A DNA stretch of 64,000 bases from Geomicrobium sp. JCM 19038 (GCF_000698125.1 NZ_BAXA01000003.1:1-64000), one strand, 5' to 3'; shown: positions 10,411 to 20,373, numbered from the stretch's first letter. Program-made: numbers and translations. The notes: generated by a model from the sequence alone, not told the origin.

Positions 10411-10947
10411 AGAAGTAAGTTGAGGAGTGGATTGGAGTTGTTTTCCCATAATAACAAAGGGTTTAATGATTGAAGTTGGGTAATAATGGTCACAAATCAG
10501 ATCCCAACCGAGTTGCTTATATAGATTTCGATCTTTTTTGTTCGAAAGTTCTAATGTTAAAATCGCTGTTTTATGCCTCACGACATTTGTTATGTGTTCA
10601 ATTAAATAACGAACGATTTTCTTTCGGCGGATTGTAGGGTGGATCACAATTCCTGTAATGACAAAGCAATGGTGTAGCCATTGATCGTATAAGTCTTTGT
10701 TTAACGTCGTTTTATATTGTTCATGATCGTCTTGACCAGGCTTTGATGTATAGCCGTAAATAAATCCGATAAGTTGATCGTTAGCATCCATTACTTTCAA
10801 AGCTAAAAAACCTTCATAATGAAAGTGTTGTAAAAGTTCAGCTTGTATCTCATCACATTGTTCTTTTGCATGCGTATGGCGGTAAAGAGAGATTACTGAA
10901 TGGATTTCTTCTTGTTTGATAATCGCTTTTATATTGAAATGGTTCAT
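10402..10947 (-). CDS. GNAT family N-acetyltransferase
   Basis: A 181-aa protein with the GNAT order: an N-terminal helical part, a strand LIGFIYGYTS, then FVITGIVIHPTIRRKKIVRYLIEHI. The last block corresponds to motif A, the acetyl-CoA pyrophosphate loop, here RRKKIVRYL, less Gly-rich than the R/QxxGxG/A consensus. NLYKQLGWDLI is the C-terminal motif B. The acceptor is unknown. GAGGTG precedes ATG 10947. Confidence 0.75.
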   Translation of the reverse strand: MNHFNIKAIIKQEEIHSVISLYRHTHAKEQCDEIQAELLQHFHYEGFLALKVMDANDQLIGFIYGYTSKPGQDDHEQYKTTLNKDLYDQWLHHCFVITGIVIHPTIRRKKIVRYLIEHITNVVRHKTAILTLELSNKKDRNLYKQLGWDLICDHYYPTSIIKPFVIMGKQLQSTPQLTSQA

Positions 10948-11079
10948 TGCATCTCACCTCTTGTAAGAGAGCCTTTCTCCTTACTACTATTATACAAACA
11001 AGTTGCACGCATCACGTTAACAATTCAATTAAAGATTAGCAAAAGTCGTAACATAATTGTTAAATGCTTAAGAGAAATG

Positions 11080-11107
11080 TTGACGCGTTGCACGAGATCT
11101 GTAAAAT
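11080..11107 (+). promoter_or_regulatory. Sigma-A promoter of htpG
   Basis: TTGACG at 11080 and TAAAAT at 11102, spacer 16. The CIRCE operator begins ten bases further on, covering the expected transcript start. Confidence 0.75.
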
Positions 11108-11116
11108 AAAAATAGG

Positions 11117-11143
11117 TTAGCACTTTACATATAAGAGTGCTAA
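11117..11143 (+). promoter_or_regulatory. CIRCE operator (HrcA binding site)
   Basis: TTAGCACTT-N9-GAGTGCTAA, matching the HrcA consensus TTAGCACTC-N9-GAGTGCTAA except for one base. It lies between the -10 box and the ribosome site of htpG, where HrcA binding would block transcription. Confidence 0.9.
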
Positions 11144-11167
11144 TGGAAATGCGAAGGAGGACTTATC

Positions 11168-13027
11168 GTGACAAAAATACCTTTCCAAGCTGAGTCACAA
11201 CGACTATTAGAATTAATGATTAACTCGATCTATACGCATAAAGAAATTTTTCTACGTGAATTAATTTCTAATGCAAGTGATGCAATCGATAAGATGTATT
11301 ACCGAGCGCTTACAGATGACAACATTACTTTTAACCGTGAGGATTATTACATTCACATTCAACCGAACAAAGAAGAACGTACATTAACGATCACAGACAC
11401 TGGAATCGGTATGTCACGTGAAGAACTAGAAAACAACCTCGGAACGATTGCCAAAAGTGGTTCACTCGCGTTTAAAAAGGAACAAGAAATTCAAGATGGC
11501 CACGACATTATTGGACAATTCGGTGTAGGCTTTTATGCAGCATTTATGATTGCCTCTGAAGTAACTGTTACGAGCCGTTCTGTTGATGAGACACAAGCTT
11601 ATGCTTGGACTTCAGACGGCACCGATGGTTTCTCAATTAACCCAGTAGACAACGAGACGATCGGTACGACAATTGTCTTGAAGTTAAAAGAAAACAGTGG
11701 AGACGAGTCATACGATGAGTATTTGGAAGAACATCGCCTACAAACGATTGTTAAGAAGTACTCTGATTTTATTGGCTATCCAATTACGATGAACGTAACA
11801 ACTCAACAGCCAAAAGACGAAGAGTCTGATGATATGGTCGAAGTCGTTGAAACAGAGACGATTAACAGTATGATCCCAATTTGGCGTAAAAACAAAAGTG
11901 AATTAACGAAAGAAGATTATGAGCAATTTTATCAAGATAAACGTTATGGATTTGATACACCGTTAGATCATGTTCATATTAGTGTTGACGGTGCTGTTCG
12001 TTACGATTCCATTCTTTACATTCCAGAAAATGCTCCGTTTGATTATTACTCTAAAGAGTTCGAGAAAGGGTTAGAGCTCTATGCTAACGGTGTGTTGATA
12101 ATGGAAAAATGCTCTGACTTGTTACCGGATTACTTTAGTTTCGTTAAAGGACTCGTCGATTCAGAAGATCTTTCATTGAACATTTCAAGAGAAATGCTGC
12201 AACATGATCGCCAGCTGCAATTGATCGCAAAAAACATCAAGTCAAAAATCAAATCACAATTAAAGACGATGCAAAAAAATGATCGTGAGCGTTACGTGAC
12301 GTTTTATGAATCATTTGGCCGTCAATTAAAGTTCGGTGTGTATAGCGATTTTGGAATGAACAAAAAGGACTTAGAAGATTTGCTTCTCTTCTATTCATCG
12401 CATGAAGAAAAGTATACGTCATTACTTGAGTACATTGATCGTATGCCTGAAGAACAAACAGCAATTTATTATGCAACAGGAGAATCTGTACAACGAATTA
12501 AAAAACTTCCACAAACAGAAATGGTAGCAGATAAAGGCTTTGAGATTCTTTATCTTACGGAAGATATTGATGAGTTTGCGATTAAGATGCTTGAGAACTA
12601 TAAAGAGAAACCGTTCCAATCGGTTTCTAGCGCAGACCTAGATTTTGACGAAGATCAAGAAGAAACGAATGAAGACTATAAAGAACTCTTTGATAAGATG
12701 AAAGAGGTTCTAGGTAACAAAGTATCTGATGTTCGTGAATCAAAACGTCTGAAATCACACCCTGTTGTACTTGCTGCGGATGGAGAAATTACGATTGAAA
12801 TGGAAAAAGTTCTTCAATCGATGCCTGACAATAATCAACAAGTTAAAGCAGATAAAGTGTTAGAGATTAATGCAAAGCATGAAGTATTTACGAAATTGCA
12901 GCAAGCGGATGAAGAGACATTGGCTTTGTACACGAACGTATTGTACAACCAAGCCCTCCTAATTGAAGGATTACCGCTTGAAGATCCAGTCGCATTTTCG
13001 CAAGACGTGTGTAAAGTCATGATCTAA
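11168..13027 (+). CDS. htpG: Chaperone HtpG (Hsp90)
   Basis: A 619-aa protein, full length for bacterial Hsp90. The N-terminal GHKL ATPase domain shows [12 protein letters not shown] (catalytic Glu and Mg-binding Asn), DTGIGM and [11 protein letters not shown]. The middle domain contains the conserved SREMLQ block. The C-terminal dimer domain ends near GLPLEDP. GTG 11168 follows GAAGGAGG. It refolds or remodels proteins in the cytosol with ATP. Preceded by a CIRCE operator, so heat induction through HrcA is expected. B. subtilis htpG is not CIRCE-controlled, which makes this arrangement notable. Monocistronic, with its own terminator. Confidence 0.97.
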   Translation: MTKIPFQAESQRLLELMINSIYTHKEIFLRELISNASDAIDKMYYRALTDDNITFNREDYYIHIQPNKEERTLTITDTGIGMSREELENNLGTIAKSGSLAFKKEQEIQDGHDIIGQFGVGFYAAFMIASEVTVTSRSVDETQAYAWTSDGTDGFSINPVDNETIGTTIVLKLKENSGDESYDEYLEEHRLQTIVKKYSDFIGYPITMNVTTQQPKDEESDDMVEVVETETINSMIPIWRKNKSELTKEDYEQFYQDKRYGFDTPLDHVHISVDGAVRYDSILYIPENAPFDYYSKEFEKGLELYANGVLIMEKCSDLLPDYFSFVKGLVDSEDLSLNISREMLQHDRQLQLIAKNIKSKIKSQLKTMQKNDRERYVTFYESFGRQLKFGVYSDFGMNKKDLEDLLLFYSSHEEKYTSLLEYIDRMPEEQTAIYYATGESVQRIKKLPQTEMVADKGFEILYLTEDIDEFAIKMLENYKEKPFQSVSSADLDFDEDQEETNEDYKELFDKMKEVLGNKVSDVRESKRLKSHPVVLAADGEITIEMEKVLQSMPDNNQQVKADKVLEINAKHEVFTKLQQADEETLALYTNVLYNQALLIEGLPLEDPVAFSQDVCKVMI

Positions 13028-13039
13028 TATAAGGATTAA

Positions 13040-13073
13040 AAAAGAGCGACCGTTTAATGACGGTTGCTCTTTT
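13040..13073. terminator. Terminator between htpG and the radical SAM gene
   Basis: Stem AAGAGCGACCGT / ACGGTTGCTCTT with one G-T pair and A/T flanks; serves the convergent pair. Confidence 0.88.
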
Positions 13074-13075
13074 CG

Positions 13076-13902
13076 TTATGTGGGAGGTAGAAAACCTTGT
13101 TGGCTGATAAAGAGTTCTTCATCAAGAAACTCTTGCTGAAAGCGGCGTAGCAATTTTTTGTAAGCATCTCTGTCGTACCAATGATGGACATGTTCAGATT
13201 CGTATTTGTTTTGAATGTTCAATTGTTTCGTTCGTTTACCGCCACTGCCATCACCCATGAAAAAGTCGTCAATCGTGATTCGGTTCGTATGGTCTCTTAG
13301 GATTTTTGGGAAATTTGGTGAGCTTGGTAATAGTGGAGCAATCGCAGCTTGCGTTTGAATACCATTCGCATGAAGTTCTTTAAGAGCTCGTAGTCGCCCT
13401 CGGATCGCAGGTGCTTGTGGGGAAAACTGCTTTCGAATTGAATCTTCATCTGTTTCGATTGTAATGCTTATGAGTAAACGGTCCTTTAGTTTTTGGAATA
13501 AGTCCAAATCACGAGTAACCATCGGACTTCTCGTTTGAATGAATAGAAAATCAGGTGGGTCTTCAGTAAGTGTTTCTAAGAGATTGCGAGTTAACTCTTC
13601 TTTGTATTCAATCGGCTGATAAGGATCAGTACTAGAAGACATAAAAATCGTGACCGGTCCTTTTTGTTTTTCACGTCGTAGTTCTTTTATGAGCAATGAC
13701 TTAGCATTTGCTTTTACATCAACGTAGTCACCCCACAACTCTTCCCGAAAAAGGGCGATTGGCATTTTCCGTACGTAACAATAAGAACAGCCATATGCAC
13801 ATCCGACATAAGGTTCAGGGTGTGACTGTATCCTTGAAGAAAGCCAGAAGCTTTCGTAAGAATCGTTTTTGCTTGTCTATGCAAAATACTCTTTTCTCGC
13901 AT
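13076..13902 (-). CDS. Radical SAM protein, SPL-like family, frameshifted
   Basis: The open frame from 13765 (229 aa) lacks the cluster motif, but one missing C near 13818 joins it to an upstream frame starting MREKSILHRQAKTIL at 13902. The joined protein (about 275 aa) has CAYGCSYCYVRK, a CxxxCxxC radical SAM site for a 4Fe-4S cluster. It continues with a TIM-barrel-like core including SSSTDPYQP and ISITIETDE. Similar to spore photoproduct lyase-like radical SAM proteins of bacilli; the substrate is unknown and lesion repair is not shown. Confidence 0.78.
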
Positions 13903-13974
13903 GAATGATCACAATCCTTACTGATTTTTAAATACACATCAGAGTGAATCTTAGTGTACTAGAAAAAAGGTAGA

Positions 13975-14165
13975 GAGTCTCACAAGAACTTCTTGCCTCC
14001 TACACATGAACTACAGATGAGCCTTTAATGTAAGAGGTAGATCAACAAAATGCTGCCCCCCAGCATTCTCATTTAGACGATGAAACGTTAAAGAAAGTAA
14101 GGCATGTTTAGGAAAGGAGCGGATACGTAGTGAGTACCTTCAGTTAAGGTGCTCACTCTTTTTTT
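13975..14165 (+). ncRNA. Candidate small RNA with a C-rich hairpin loop
   Basis: The 13903-14230 stretch has no plausible gene. On the plus strand it holds a hairpin at 14049-14067 (AATGCTG / CAGCATT) whose loop is CCCCC, and then a strong terminator at 14129-14165. Unpaired C-rich loops are the target-binding element of several Bacillota sRNAs that pair with G-rich ribosome sites. I could not place a convincing promoter, so the 5' end is a guess. Alternatively it is a leader of the following two-component operon with an attenuator. Confidence 0.4.
14129..14165 (+). terminator. Strong terminator with no coding gene upstream
   Basis: 12-bp stem AGTGAGTACCTT / AAGGTGCTCACT (one G-T pair), CAGTT loop, then a run of T. 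It ends about 65 bases before the response regulator gene. Confidence 0.88.
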
Positions 14166-14230
14166 AGATTTAGCACGTAGTGTATAGTAAGAAGTAGATA
14201 ATGACAGATCAAAGTTGGAGCGTTAAGAAC

Positions 14231-14905
14231 ATGAGTAGAATATTAGTAGCTGAAGACGACCTTGAGATTCAAGAAATCGTTAAACAATTTCTAATGGCTA
14301 ACGGGTATGAAGTGGTAACCGCAGACGACGGACTTAAAGCGTATGAAGCATTTAAGCGCGAACCATTTGATTTATGTATTGTTGATGTAATGATGCCTAA
14401 TATTGATGGAATCAAACTTGTTCAAATGATTCGCAACACGTCGTTTGTGCCAATTATCATGTTAACGGCATTAGGTGAAGAACAAGATCAAGTCCGTGGT
14501 TTTGAGGTAGGGGTAGATGATTACATTACGAAACCCTTCTCCTTTACGATTCTGACTGCTCGTGTTGAAGCGGTATTAAGACGCACGAATCACCATCATG
14601 AAAAAGAAAAAGACTATTATGTACACGAAGAATTAAAATTAGACGCTCTAGGTTACCAAGTGTGGGTAAACGATGAGGAAATTAGTTTAACGACGAGAGA
14701 GTTTGATATCTTAAAACTGCTAATGGAAAACGAAGGAAAAGTATTGACGAGAGAAACGATCGTTGAGCACGTGTGGGGGTATGAGTACCTTGGAGAAACT
14801 CGGATGATCGACACCCACATAAAGAATCTGCGAAAAAAGTTATCAACGGATCGAATTATGACAGTAAAAGGAGTCGGATATAAGTTACATGTTACCGACC
14901 ATTAA
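14231..14905 (+). CDS. Two-component response regulator, OmpR family
   Basis: About 224 aa from ATG 14231 (MSRILVAEDD), chosen because GGAG lies 10 bases upstream and the family starts here; an in-frame ATG at 14201 would add ten residues. The receiver has the acidic pair EDD, phospho-acceptor Asp in CIVDVMMPN, Thr in MLTAL and Lys in YITKPF. The winged helix-turn-helix ends TVKGVGYKL. It overlaps the histidine kinase start by 17 bases, so the two are translated together. Signal and targets unknown. Confidence 0.93.
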   Translation: MSRILVAEDDLEIQEIVKQFLMANGYEVVTADDGLKAYEAFKREPFDLCIVDVMMPNIDGIKLVQMIRNTSFVPIIMLTALGEEQDQVRGFEVGVDDYITKPFSFTILTARVEAVLRRTNHHHEKEKDYYVHEELKLDALGYQVWVNDEEISLTTREFDILKLLMENEGKVLTRETIVEHVWGYEYLGETRMIDTHIKNLRKKLSTDRIMTVKGVGYKLHVTDH

Positions 14906-16336
14906 GCATCTTTCACCAAAGCGAATAACAGGTAAAGTTTTTCTCATTACCGCTGTTACACTCGTCACATTAGCACTCGTTTTCTATGCATTGCTGTATT
15001 TGTTTTTACCGAGTTTTTATGAACAATACAAAATTCAAGAAGTTGATGAACAGATTGAACGCATCGTCATGCAAGCGAATGAAGAGGAGGCGACGTTTCA
15101 AGAAACGTACGAACAGTTAGAAGCGCTTAGTTGGAATCAAAACGTTTACTTTTATTTGTTAGATGAGAATTTTCATCCGCTATTTTCTCTGAATGCCCGT
15201 ACGTTTGAAATTGAAGACGGGCTCGGCAATCGCACGACAGCCGTTCAACCTCCTACGTTAGAAGGGTTTTTAGAGGGTTATAGTCAAACCGTACCGATCA
15301 CCATTGAAGGTCGAGCGTTTCATTTGTTCTTTAATGCATCGTTGCAACCTGTCAGTGAAGCAACGGAAGCGTTATTTTTGTTTTTGCCATACATTCTTAT
15401 TGTAGCAATTATACTATCAATCGGTTGTGCGTACTTCTTCTCGAGACAGATTACGAAACCATTGCTGAAGTTAAATGCGTCAGCTCAATCACTCGCAAGG
15501 TTGGACTTTTCGAAAACGATTAAACACGACAGCATGATGAGATTGGAGAGCTATCGAAAAGCATTAATCAAATGTCAAATAACCTTGAAGAAACGTTGCT
15601 ACAATTGAAATCTGCAAATGAAAAGTTGCAGTCAGACATCGAACGAGAGCGTGAGATTGAAGAACGTAGACGAGAATATTTTTCGGCAGCTTCTCATGAA
15701 TTAAAGTCACCGATTACGATCTTAAAAGGACAGATGGAAGGAATGATCCATAACATTGGCCCTTATCAAGATCGCGATCACTATTTGAAAAAGTCGTTGA
15801 ATACAACTGAAGAAATGGAGACGCTCGTACAAAACATGATGCAACTGTCACGATTTGAACGAGACTTGCTCAATCAAAAACAAGTCGAAATTGACCTTGT
15901 TCACGTCATTCAAACGACGCTTCATAAGTTGGATTACTTTAGAGAAGAGAAAAACATGACGACGAACGTTACGCTTCCAGACGAGCAAATCGTCATCGGA
16001 AATGAAGAGCTCGTCAAACGAATGTTGTATAGCGTCATTCATAACGGATACATGTACTCACCTACTGGAGCAAACCTCACCGTTTCATTGAAAGACTTAG
16101 GAGATGAAGCGATTGTCACGATTAACAACGACGGGGTTACGTTAAGCGAAGAGGAAAGAGATATGATTTTTAAACCGTTTTATCGTGTTGAGAAATCAAG
16201 GAACCGCCATACTGGTGGAAGCGGTATTGGTTTATATCTCGTTTCACAAATGGCGAAAGCTTTAGATGTACGCTACGAAGTAAGTAGCTCTGAAAATGAC
16301 GTTACGTTTCGGTTTGCGTTTAAGAAACGTGAATAG
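14889..16336 (+). CDS. Sensor histidine kinase, frameshifted
   Basis: The partner of the upstream regulator. One missing base near 15535 splits the frame; the intact protein is about 482 aa. Order: membrane helix (residues 14-35), an extracellular domain of about 130 residues, a second helix (LFLPYILIVAIILSIG), a HAMP domain ending DEIGELSKSINQM, a HisKA box with phospho-His in SAASHELKSPITIL, and a HATPase domain with N box (IHNGYMYSPTGA) and GGSGIGLYLV. The external domain is large enough to sense an extracellular signal such as envelope stress or an antibiotic, but the ligand is unknown. Confidence 0.9.
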
Positions 16337-16371
16337 AGTTGTGTTATTCGCTTGTTTAAAAATACGTGATA

Positions 16372-16407
16372 AACAATAGACGAGCCATTCATGGCTCGTC
16401 TATTGTT
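16372..16407. terminator. Bidirectional terminator
   Basis: Stem AACAATAGACGAGCCAT / ATGGCTCGTCTATTGTT with a TC loop. The MATE stop codon lies inside it. Confidence 0.88.
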
Positions 16408-17743
16408 CAGCGAATATTTGTTTTTGATCCCATTTTCCGTAACGAAAGTAAAGATAGGCAAACAGACTACCGATGATTAAGCTGATGCCCATTCCAATGC
16501 CGATGCCAACCTCACCGAACCAATGGGAGAATAGTGCAGTTAGTGGATAGCGAAGCACCCAAAATGAGAGGATGTTTAAGATAAGCACTTGGTACATCGC
16601 TCCAGAGGCACGTACGATCCCATTCAAAACGAAATTCACACCGAGAAACGGATAGCATAGTGCAACGATTTGCAAATAACGTGTCCCAAAAGCTACTGCT
16701 TCTTCGTCTTGTATAAATAGTCTGACCCCTTGCTCCGCAAAAATCACGACAAGTAGAGCGATTGTAAACATAATCGCAAAGTTGTAAAGTACGGCAAGTG
16801 TAGCGAGCTTGCGGACACGATCCCAGCTTTGTGCACCGATGTTTTGTCCTGCGATGCTGTTAACCGCAGTTCCTAAAGCCATTGCAGGTAGCATAATTAA
16901 ACTATCCAGACGTTGAGCGGCACTAAATCCAGCAACAACATCTTCGCCAAACCCAGTAACAACACTTAAAATGGCGGCAACACCGGCTGAGATTACGGCC
17001 ATTTGTAGTCCAGACGGTATGCCGAGACGAAAGATTAAAGATGCTTCGACTCGTTTAGGTAACGTAGGCAAAGAAAATGGGGCAAGCTGATGTTTAATGA
17101 CATAAAATAGCCCATAAAAAAATGCGAGCCCTTGAGATGCAATCGTCGCATAAGCGGCGCCCTCAATTCCAAGATTAAACCCTACGATAAACAACGGATC
17201 GAAGATAATATTTAGAATCACGGCAATAAGTACAATCTTGAGTGGTGTTTTACTATCACCTAACGCACGAAGAATTGTACTAATAAAGTTGTAACCAAAT
17301 AAAAAAATAATGCCGATAAAGGTAATTTGTAAGTAAGCGATTGCTTGGTCTATAATCGACTCTGGTGTACCGATGAGTGAAAGGAGCGATTCTGAAAATA
17401 CATAGCCTGCAATTCCAAACAGAGTCGCGATGACAGCCATGATGACGACAAAAGCATTTAAGTAAGAACGTAATCCATGTTCATTATCTTTGCCTCTTTG
17501 TTGCGATAGAATGGTTAAAGAGGCATTGTTCAAGCCAATTACAAAAGACAAGACGGTAAACATTATGGTGCTTGAAATGGCGACGGCACCTAAAGAACTT
17601 GCTCCTAGTAAATTTCCGACCCAAAGGCTGTCAGTAATTTGAAAAGAAGACTGAAGCAAGTTCGTAATCATAATCGGACCAGAAAAAAACACGAGCGGTT
17701 TAAACAATGGACCTTTAGTGAAATCTTGCTGAGTGTGTTTCAT
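16400..17743 (-). CDS. MATE family efflux transporter
   Basis: A 447-aa membrane protein with twelve predicted helices in two similar halves, typical of the NorM/DinF-type MATE group. Family features include PIMITNLLQSSFQITDSLWVG at the N-terminus and the second-half repeat PSGLQMAVIS. These transporters expel cationic drugs or metabolites using Na or proton gradients. ATG 17743 follows AAAGGA. Its neighbours give no hint of substrate; the convergent two-component system could regulate it, but nothing shows this. Confidence 0.9.
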   Translation of the reverse strand: MKHTQQDFTKGPLFKPLVFFSGPIMITNLLQSSFQITDSLWVGNLLGASSLGAVAISSTIMFTVLSFVIGLNNASLTILSQQRGKDNEHGLRSYLNAFVVIMAVIATLFGIAGYVFSESLLSLIGTPESIIDQAIAYLQITFIGIIFLFGYNFISTILRALGDSKTPLKIVLIAVILNIIFDPLFIVGFNLGIEGAAYATIASQGLAFFYGLFYVIKHQLAPFSLPTLPKRVEASLIFRLGIPSGLQMAVISAGVAAILSVVTGFGEDVVAGFSAAQRLDSLIMLPAMALGTAVNSIAGQNIGAQSWDRVRKLATLAVLYNFAIMFTIALLVVIFAEQGVRLFIQDEEAVAFGTRYLQIVALCYPFLGVNFVLNGIVRASGAMYQVLILNILSFWVLRYPLTALFSHWFGEVGIGIGMGISLIIGSLFAYLYFRYGKWDQKQIFAEQ

Positions 17744-17797
17744 GAAGTATTCCTTTCAAACGTTAAGGCGGTTAATCATCATTATACAAAAAAGAAT

Positions 17798-17820
17798 GCA
17801 GCTTTGTCTTGCAAAGCTGC
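17798..17820 (-). terminator. Terminator of the CsbD gene
   Basis: Perfect stem GCAGCTTTG / CAAAGCTGC with TCTTG loop, followed on the minus strand by attcttttttg. Confidence 0.85.
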
Positions 17821-17829
17821 ACGTTGAAT

Positions 17830-18009
17830 TTATTTATCCATTTCATGTTTGGCGTTTGCTTTCGTATCTTGCGCTTTTCCTTTTAATTTGTCTGTTTTTC
17901 CTTCTGCTTGCATTTTTTTGTTGTTCGTAACTTTTCCTGCAGCGTCTTTTACACTACCTTTCGCTTGGTTACCCATTCCTTTAAGTTTATCCGTCGCTTT
18001 ATCGCTCAT
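17830..18009 (-). CDS. CsbD-like general stress protein
   Basis: A 59-aa, Lys-rich, hydrophilic protein (MSDKATDKLKGMGNQAKGSV...), two copies of a KxKGxxxxxKG pattern, characteristic of the CsbD family. In B. subtilis csbD is controlled by sigma-B; here GTTTAA is present upstream at 18058-18063, but no GGGWAW box at the right spacing was found, so sigma-B control is unproven. The start follows AAGGAGGGG. Probably a helical protein acting during stress; its molecular role is not known. Confidence 0.88.
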   Translation of the reverse strand: MSDKATDKLKGMGNQAKGSVKDAAGKVTNNKKMQAEGKTDKLKGKAQDTKANAKHEMDK

Positions 18010-18237
18010 GAAAAACCCCTCCTTGATGTATTAATCTTCTATTCACGAAAATGGAAAGCTTTAAACCTATTTGCTAATAAATGACAAATTTATACAAATA
18101 CCCTATTCATGTATTCTGATGATTGGTATAATATCGATAAAGAGGTTGACGATTTATGATGGAAATTGTTTGTATTTAGAATGGGTCATGTGTAACATGA
18201 ACATCACATGTAAGATCTGTAAGAAAAGGGAGGGCTT

Positions 18238-18893
18238 GTGTTGAAAAAGAAAGTATCAGTAAGTGGTCTAGCGTTAACACTCGTTCTGTTATCGGCATGT
18301 ACCGACTCAGAAGAGACTGCCAGTGCAGAAGACGCTGGGAATGCTGTTGACGGCATAGAGGCTTACATCAAGATTTTCAATCAGAAGCGGAACAGTTACT
18401 TAACGTTGAAGAAGATTTACAGTTGGATTTTGAAGAAGACTTAGCCAATGATAGTGAGGGAGCATTACTCGAAGGTACGGGTAAAGTAGCTTCGAATTTA
18501 AGTGATCGAGAGGAAATTTTGCAATCGCTCGATTCAATACATAGCCAAATTAACCAGGAATTGAATACGATTGGACAAGCCATTGAGCATGTAGATGCAG
18601 AAGAACTTCCGAACGATATCGAAGAATTTTCAGTAGGGCTGTCAGATTATGGTGCGGAATTATCCCAGTTTATTGATGAATACCGTCACAACTTGAGCGC
18701 TCAAAGTGAATACTTTGAAACGCTAAGCAGTGAAGAAGCTGACTTTGCCGATATTACGGATGGGATTGAGAATGTAAATGAAACCCACCGTGCAATGAAT
18801 GCCCATTGGTATGAACTAGAAGATACGTTAATTAGTATGCAAGAAATTCTAGCAAACTTTGAAATGCCTACGCCTCAAGAGGAGGGTGAATAG
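18238..18893 (+). CDS. YkyA-like lipoprotein, frameshifted
   Basis: Starts at TTG or GTG around 18238-18241 after GGGAGGG (residues LKKKVSVSGLALTLVLLSAC) with lipobox LSAC. One missing A near 18371 joins it to the frame ending at 18893 (about 218 aa in total). The mature part is acidic and almost all helical with heptad-like spacing (SLDSIHSQINQELNTIGQAI). Length and layout match YkyA, a putative cell-wall-binding lipoprotein of bacilli. The stop abuts the next gene's ATG, so both form an operon acting outside the membrane. Confidence 0.75.
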
Positions 18894-20300
18894 ATGAATA
18901 GACCTTGGAAGTTGTCAGCATTTGTCGTCGCCGGATTTGTCGCTACAACGTTAAGTATCACGAGCGTGTCTGCTGAGGAAGAAGCGGAAGATACAGAACA
19001 AGACGTAGAAGAGACGGAAGAAGACTCAGAAGAAGCTGATGAAGATTCAGACGAAGATTCAGAAGATGAAAGTGAAGCTAGGTTATTTGCAATTCCGGAT
19101 GCTGAAGAAGATCTACTTACGTTACCACGCCTGATTCCAGACCGATTTACATATGATAGCGGTGTGAACATTGAGTACCCAGAAGATGGCGTTCGTGGAA
19201 TTTTCTCAACGGCACACTCGGCTGGTGGTCAGAAATTCAGTGAACTCGTTGATTTTGTCGACAGTACAGACTTAAACGCAATGGTTATTGACGTCAAAGA
19301 TGATGACGGCTTTATTACATTCGAAACAGACTCAGAAGATGAGCGTGTTCAAGAGAATTCTCGTGATGTGATTACAGATGTTGAGGGAATGATGGATACG
19401 TTAGAAGAGTCACAGATCTATCCGATTGCCCGTGTCGTTGTCTTCAAAGATACGATTCTAGGAAAACAAGAACCAGAGTTGTCGTTTACTGAAGGTGGCA
19501 ACGTATGGACGAACCCTGGTGGATCTGCCTTTGTAAACCCATTCTCAGAAGAAGTATGGGAATACAACGTCGAAGTTGCACGCCAAGCGGCAGAAGCAGG
19601 CTTTAAAGAAATTCAATTTGACTATGTGCGATTCCCAGAAGGGTTCGGCAGTCGAGATGACTCGCTAAATTACACAGAAGGCAAGTATGCAGATTCAGAT
19701 ATGGATCGTTATGAAAAGAGAATTGCTGCTGTAACCGATTTTGTAGAATATGCACGTGAAGAGCTTAGAGAGTACGGCGTCAAAGTATCGGTTGATATTT
19801 TCGGAGTAGCAGCAATGTACGATGAACCAAACATCGGCCAAAGCTTTGCAGCAATTTCGGAGAACGTAGACGTCATTTCTTCAATGCCTTACCCAAGTCA
19901 TTGGGGAGAAGGTAGCTTACCAGGTATTAGATACCCAGACTTGGAGCCATACAACGTAATGGACTATTATTCTCAAGTTGAAAATGAAGTGTTAGAAGAA
20001 CTCGATAATCCACCGGTTTCTCGTCCATGGTTGCAAGACTTTACCGCATCCTATTTGCCAGATGGACAATGGACATCTTATGATGCACCAGAAATTGAAG
20101 CTCAAATTAAAGCACTTTATGACAACAATATTTATGAATTCCTTCTTTGGAATGCGGGTAATAACTACACCCCAGGTGTTGATTATAAACTCGGTCTAGA
20201 TATTGAAATTGCAGGTGCTGAACTCATGGAAGACGATGAAGAAATGCCTGAAGAAGATTCCGAAGACGAATCGGATGAAGACGACAGTGAAGACGAATAA
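18894..20300 (+). CDS. Secreted DUF4015 putative glycoside hydrolase
   Basis: A 468-aa exported protein: signal peptide to about residue 27 (SVSAEEE), an Asp/Glu-rich linker of about 35 residues, then a TIM-barrel-like DUF4015 domain. Motifs include VRGIFSTAHSAGG, MVIDVKDDDG, EIQFDYVRFPE, VSVDIFGVAAM and FLLWNAGNNYTPGVDY. DUF4015 proteins are predicted sugar hydrolases with acidic residues after these strands; activity is inferred. The C-terminal 30 residues are again almost entirely Glu, Asp and Ser. The acid linkers suit a salt-tolerant secreted protein. Starts directly after the lipoprotein stop. Confidence 0.85.
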   Translation: MNRPWKLSAFVVAGFVATTLSITSVSAEEEAEDTEQDVEETEEDSEEADEDSDEDSEDESEARLFAIPDAEEDLLTLPRLIPDRFTYDSGVNIEYPEDGVRGIFSTAHSAGGQKFSELVDFVDSTDLNAMVIDVKDDDGFITFETDSEDERVQENSRDVITDVEGMMDTLEESQIYPIARVVVFKDTILGKQEPELSFTEGGNVWTNPGGSAFVNPFSEEVWEYNVEVARQAAEAGFKEIQFDYVRFPEGFGSRDDSLNYTEGKYADSDMDRYEKRIAAVTDFVEYAREELREYGVKVSVDIFGVAAMYDEPNIGQSFAAISENVDVISSMPYPSHWGEGSLPGIRYPDLEPYNVMDYYSQVENEVLEELDNPPVSRPWLQDFTASYLPDGQWTSYDAPEIEAQIKALYDNNIYEFLLWNAGNNYTPGVDYKLGLDIEIAGAELMEDDEEMPEEDSEDESDEDDSEDE

Positions 20301-20309
20301 AACTCATTG

Positions 20310-20338
20310 CCCTTGCGAAATAAATCGCAAGGGTTTTT
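20310..20338 (+). terminator. Terminator after the DUF4015 gene
   Basis: Stem CCCTTGCGA / TCGCAAGGG, AATAAA loop, TTTTT tail. Confidence 0.92.
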
Positions 20339-20344
20339 AATTGT

Positions 20345-20373
20345 TTGAGATGCGATCGTTTGTTCGTTATAAT
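20345..20373 (+). promoter_or_regulatory. dinB promoter with LexA (SOS) box
   Basis: TTGAGA at 20345 and TATAAT at 20368, spacer 17. The spacer holds CGATCGTTTGTTCG (20353-20366), which matches the Bacillus LexA box CGAAC-N4-GTTCG except for one base. LexA here would block RNA polymerase directly. Confidence 0.8.

Noticed and set aside
14889-16336. Programmed frameshift in the kinase
   Set aside because: No slippery heptamer or stimulating structure was evident, and many unrelated genes show the same one-base loss.
18152-18190. Promoter TTGACG before the YkyA-like gene
   Set aside because: The -10 match at the right spacing is poor, so I did not annotate it.
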